Origin: Blastococcus haudaquaticus
Lineage (GTDB): Bacteria > Actinomycetota > Actinomycetes > Mycobacteriales > Geodermatophilaceae
Reading direction: 5' to 3'
Assembly: GCF_900230285.1 (NCBI RefSeq)
Contig: NZ_OCNK01000003.1
Location: 868,001 to 932,000, forward strand
Length of the DNA stretch: 64,000 nt
Shown here: in pieces, positions 61,227 through 64,000 of the stretch
Position numbering within the stretch: the first letter of the stretch is position 1
Layout: every line of letters starts with the position of its first letter
The notes under the pieces: model-generated
Databases searched by the model: none
The model's input: the letters and a program-made list of their open reading frames with translations, nothing else
What the model was told of the DNA's origin: nothing
Translations under genes and position numbers: made by a program

Positions 61227-62639
61227 TCAGGCGCGCAGCACGTCGTTCCGGATGGTGACCCATGAGATCAGCCCGCCGGCCGCGAAGAGCGCGGCGCAGA
61301 GCATCGTCGCCATGCGATAGCCGTCGGTGAACGCTGCGGGGTCGGTGTAGTCCGACCCGCCGAGCCCCACGGCCACCGGCAGCGCCGCGACGGCCAGCAG
61401 CTGGGCGGCGCGGGCCACCGCGTTGTTCACGCCGCTCGCGACCCCGGCCAGCGCGTCCGGCGCCGCCGCGAGCACCGTCGCGGTCAACGGGGCGACGGTG
61501 ACGGCCATGCCGAGTCCTTGGAGCAGCGAGCCGGGCAGCACCTCGACGGCGTAGGGCAGGCTGCCGTCGACGCGGGCCAGCAGCAGCGTCCCCACGGCCA
61601 CGACGAGCGGGCCGACGGTCATCGGCAACCGCGGCCCGATCCGTTGCGCCAGGGCGCCGAAGCGGGGCGCGAGCAGCGTGATGACTAGGATGGAGGGCAG
61701 CATCGCCGCCCCGGCCGCCGTGGCGTCGTAGCCGAGCACCGTCTGCAGCTGCAGCACCAGGAACAGCCCGCCGCCGCCCAGCGCGCCGTAGACGGCCAGG
61801 GTCGCGAGGTTGGCCCCGGTGAACTGCCGGTCGGCGAAGACGCCGAGAGGGAGCATCGGGTCGGCCGTCCGGCGCTCCCGGGCGACGAAGGCGAAGCCGC
61901 TCAGGACACCGAGCGCCGCGGCGGCGAGGACGTCGGAGCGGCCGGGATCCTCGCCGGCGGCGATCAGCGCGTAGGTGATGCCACCCAGCGCCGTGGCGCC
62001 CAGCGCCGCGCCCAGGTGGTCGAACCGCCCGTGGTGGCCGCCGTCCCGGCTCTCCGGCACGTGCCGGCCGGCCACGGCCACGATGACGACGGCGATCGGG
62101 ACGTTGATCAGGAAGACCAGCCGCCAGCTGACCGTGTCGACGAGCACCCCGCCGAGGAACGGGCCGATCAGTCCGGCGATGCCGCCCAGCGCGGACCACA
62201 GGCCGATCGCCCGGGCGCGGTCGGCCGTCCGGAACGACGACTGGATGAGCGCCAGGCTGCCCGGGGTGAGCAGGGCGCCGCCGATGCCCTGGAAGGCGCG
62301 CGCGGCGACCAGCTGGCCGGTGCTCTGCGCCAGCCCGCACAGCAGCGAGGCCGCGGCGAACCAGACGACGCCGATGACGAACACGCGGCGCCGGCCGTAC
62401 CGGTCACCCAGGGAGCCACCCAGCAGGATCAGGGACGCCAGGGTGAGGGTGTAGCCGGTGACGGTCCACTGCAGCCCCGACAGCGACGAGTCGAACTCGC
62501 GGCCGATCGCCGGCAGGGCCACCTGGACGGCGGTGGCGTCGAGGAACGCCATGCCCGAGGCCAGGACCGTGACGACGACCAGCCATCGGCCCGGTGGGGT
62601 GCCGAGTGCGAGCGGTTCCGCCACCCGCTCGCCGGCCAC
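61227..62639 (-). CDS. MFS transporter, DHA2 (14-TM) drug-exporter type
   Basis: A 470-residue major facilitator protein with about 14 membrane segments. Motif C-like and loop motifs are LGGSLGDRYGRRRVFV (motif A), RAFQGIGGALLTPGSLALI, and GPFLGGVLVDTVSWRLVFLI, all usual for EmrB/QacA-type proton-driven exporters. GTG 62639 is the chosen start, giving a short N terminus before the first helix. Its start lies 5 bases from the end of the PiT gene on the same strand, so read-through is possible. Substrate unknown. Confidence 0.9.
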   Translation of the reverse strand: MAGERVAEPLALGTPPGRWLVVVTVLASGMAFLDATAVQVALPAIGREFDSSLSGLQWTVTGYTLTLASLILLGGSLGDRYGRRRVFVIGVVWFAAASLLCGLAQSTGQLVAARAFQGIGGALLTPGSLALIQSSFRTADRARAIGLWSALGGIAGLIGPFLGGVLVDTVSWRLVFLINVPIAVVIVAVAGRHVPESRDGGHHGRFDHLGAALGATALGGITYALIAAGEDPGRSDVLAAAALGVLSGFAFVARERRTADPMLPLGVFADRQFTGANLATLAVYGALGGGGLFLVLQLQTVLGYDATAAGAAMLPSILVITLLAPRFGALAQRIGPRLPMTVGPLVVAVGTLLLARVDGSLPYAVEVLPGSLLQGLGMAVTVAPLTATVLAAAPDALAGVASGVNNAVARAAQLLAVAALPVAVGLGGSDYTDPAAFTDGYRMATMLCAALFAAGGLISWVTIRNDVLRA

Positions 62640-62644
62640 GCGCC

Positions 62645-63646
62645 TCAGCCTACGAAGAAGTCGGTGACGAAGAAGGCCACCGCCGCGACGGCTCCGGCCG
62701 CCGGCAGCGTGACGATCCAGGCCACCACGATGTTGCCGGCGACGCCCCAGCGAACGGCCGAGAGCCTGCGGGTCGACCCCACGCCCATGATCGAGGTGGT
62801 GGTGATGTGGGTGGTGGACACGGGGACGGCGAAGACCGTCGCGGTGGTGACCATGACGCTCGAGGCCACCGTCTGCGCGGCGAACCCCCCGGCGGGCGTC
62901 AGCTGGATGATCCGCCGGCCCATCGTCCGCATGATCCGGAAGCCGCCGGCGTAGGTGCCCGCACTGATCGCCCCGGCCGCGGCGAGCACGACCCAGAAGG
63001 GGACGTCGAAGCTGTCGATCTCGCCGGCGGTGAACAGCGCCAGCGTGATGATGCCCATCGTCTTCTGGGCGTCCTGCATCCCGTGGCCCAGCGCCATCGT
63101 GCCGGAGCTGAAGATCTGCGCGAACCGGAAGCCGCGGTTGGCCTTCGACACGTTCGCCCCGCGGAACGTCCACAGGATCGCCAGCATGAAGAGGTAGCCG
63201 AGGCCGAAGCCGACCAGCGGCGACACGATCATCGGGATGATGACCTTGTCCAGGACGCCCATCCACTGCACCGAGTGGGCGGCGGCCAGCGCCGCACCGA
63301 CGAGGCCGCCGATCAGCGCGTGCGACGACGACGAGGGCAGCCCGTACCACCAGGTGATCAGGTTCCAGGTGATCGCACCGATGAGGGCGGCGAAGACGAT
63401 GGTGAGGCCGTCGCCGCCCTCGGGCGGGTCGATGATCCCTGCCCCGACGGTCTTGGCCACGCTGGTGGAGATCAGCGCCCCGACCAGGTTCATGACCGCG
63501 GCGAGGGCCAGCGCCACGCGAGGGGTGAGCGCCTTGGTCGAGACCGCGACCGCGATCGCGTTCGCGGCGTCGTGGAACCCGTTGGTGTAGTCGAATGCCA
63601 GGGCGACCAGGACGATGACGACCAGGCCGATGAAGGCCGCGTCCAT
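62645..63646 (-). CDS. pit: Inorganic phosphate transporter, PiT family
   Basis: A 333-residue low-affinity phosphate (metal-phosphate) symporter. The two PiT signature repeats are visible: DYTNGFHDAANAIAVAVSTK (about residues 19-38) and VSTTHITTTSIMG near the C terminus, with about ten membrane helices. ATG 63646 starts the protein. The DUF47 gene ends 34 bases upstream on the same strand, the usual order of these partners, so they form an operon. Confidence 0.95.
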   Translation of the reverse strand: MDAAFIGLVVIVLVALAFDYTNGFHDAANAIAVAVSTKALTPRVALALAAVMNLVGALISTSVAKTVGAGIIDPPEGGDGLTIVFAALIGAITWNLITWWYGLPSSSSHALIGGLVGAALAAAHSVQWMGVLDKVIIPMIVSPLVGFGLGYLFMLAILWTFRGANVSKANRGFRFAQIFSSGTMALGHGMQDAQKTMGIITLALFTAGEIDSFDVPFWVVLAAAGAISAGTYAGGFRIMRTMGRRIIQLTPAGGFAAQTVASSVMVTTATVFAVPVSTTHITTTSIMGVGSTRRLSAVRWGVAGNIVVAWIVTLPAAGAVAAVAFFVTDFFVG

Positions 63647-63680
63647 CAGCAGGAACCCATCAGGAGAGATCCATCCGGGC

Positions 63681-64000
63681 TCAGGACTCCTTGACGGCGA
63701 TCGTCTCGACCACGTTCGCGAGGTGCTCGAACGCGTCGGCCGCCTCCTCCAGCTGGTCGGCGACCTCCTTGAGCTTGAGGATCTCCAACGCGTCGAACTC
63801 GCCGCTGTAGAGCCGGGAGAGCAGCCGCCGGTAGAGCTTGTCGGCCTCGTTCTCCAGCCGGTTGACCTCGATCCAGTAGTCGGAGAGGTCCTTCAGCGTC
63901 CGCAGGCGGGGCATCGCCTCCGCCGTGGTCTGCGCGCAGCGCTGGAGCAGCGACGCCTGCTGGCTCATCTCGGCCGGCAGGGTGCCCAGGCCGGTCAGGA
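63681..64000 (-). CDS. DUF47 (PhoU-like) phosphate transport accessory protein, partial
   Basis: The C-terminal 106 codons of a DUF47 protein; the frame stays open to the window edge and full members are about 205 residues, so the N terminus is outside. The visible sequence is helical, with LKDLSDYWIEVNRLENEADK and LKLKEVADQLEEAADAFEHL, the latter being the conserved acidic metal-binding helix of PhoU-like proteins. DUF47 proteins are encoded with Pit and are thought to modulate it. Confidence 0.9.
   Translation of the reverse strand, partial: LTGLGTLPAEMSQQASLLQRCAQTTAEAMPRLRTLKDLSDYWIEVNRLENEADKLYRRLLSRLYSGEFDALEILKLKEVADQLEEAADAFEHLANVVETIAVKES

Overview
The window is chromosomal DNA of very high GC content. 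Coding strands show extreme GC at third codon positions, and GTG starts and 4-bp GTGA/ATGA overlaps are common. The prfB-ftsE-ftsX-smpB block, a one-piece tmRNA whose tag ends in ALAA, and many TANNNT -10 elements placed 6 to 8 bases before start codons all point to an actinobacterium. Gene content would suit a soil or rock actinomycete such as the Geodermatophilaceae; the family is an inference. No tRNA, rRNA, insertion sequence, prophage or CRISPR array was seen.

Layout. 1-12.9 kb: a DUF4190 fragment, an acyl-CoA synthetase with a phosphotriesterase-family hydrolase, a HerA-like ATPase, a DUF4142 protein paired with a class E/F-type sortase, an AraC regulator divergent from two alpha/beta hydrolases, a frameshifted metallo-hydrolase, CutA, and a GGDEF-EAL protein. 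13-24.6 kb: prfB, ftsE, ftsX, smpB, then many single-gene units (oxidoreductase, amidohydrolase, VOC protein, GNAT enzyme), a DASS transporter, and corA preceded by a short proline-rich upstream ORF. 24.6-29.1 kb: an ArsR-controlled VOC/ArsR/SRPBCC/YciI-like group, a dual-specificity-type phosphatase, ssrA, and a MetP/MetS-type amino acid transporter pair. 29-43 kb: FUSC protein, BCCT transporter, leaderless argG under a probable ArgR box, IclR regulator, adenylate cyclase, potassium channel, acyl-CoA synthetase, patatin, and a two-component system.

43-54.4 kb is a catabolic block: acyl-CoA synthetase and TetR on the minus strand; two acyl-CoA dehydrogenases and an enoyl-CoA hydratase overlapping on the plus strand; then amidase, TetR and a three-subunit PaoABC-type molybdenum hydroxylase. 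54.4-64 kb: MarR divergent from YceI, typA, a DUF5994-like gene, a twice-broken epimerase pseudogene, a TauE/SafE permease behind a leaderless cysteine-rich leader peptide, an MFS exporter, and a PiT phosphate transporter with its DUF47 partner running off the window.

The most interesting signals are small: a 17-codon proline-rich ORF with a strong ribosome binding site before corA and a palindrome over the corA ribosome binding site (possible Mg-responsive attenuator); a 27-codon cysteine leader before the TauE/SafE gene; and a repeated leaderless promoter layout, in one case with the stop codon of a gene inside the -10 box of the next.
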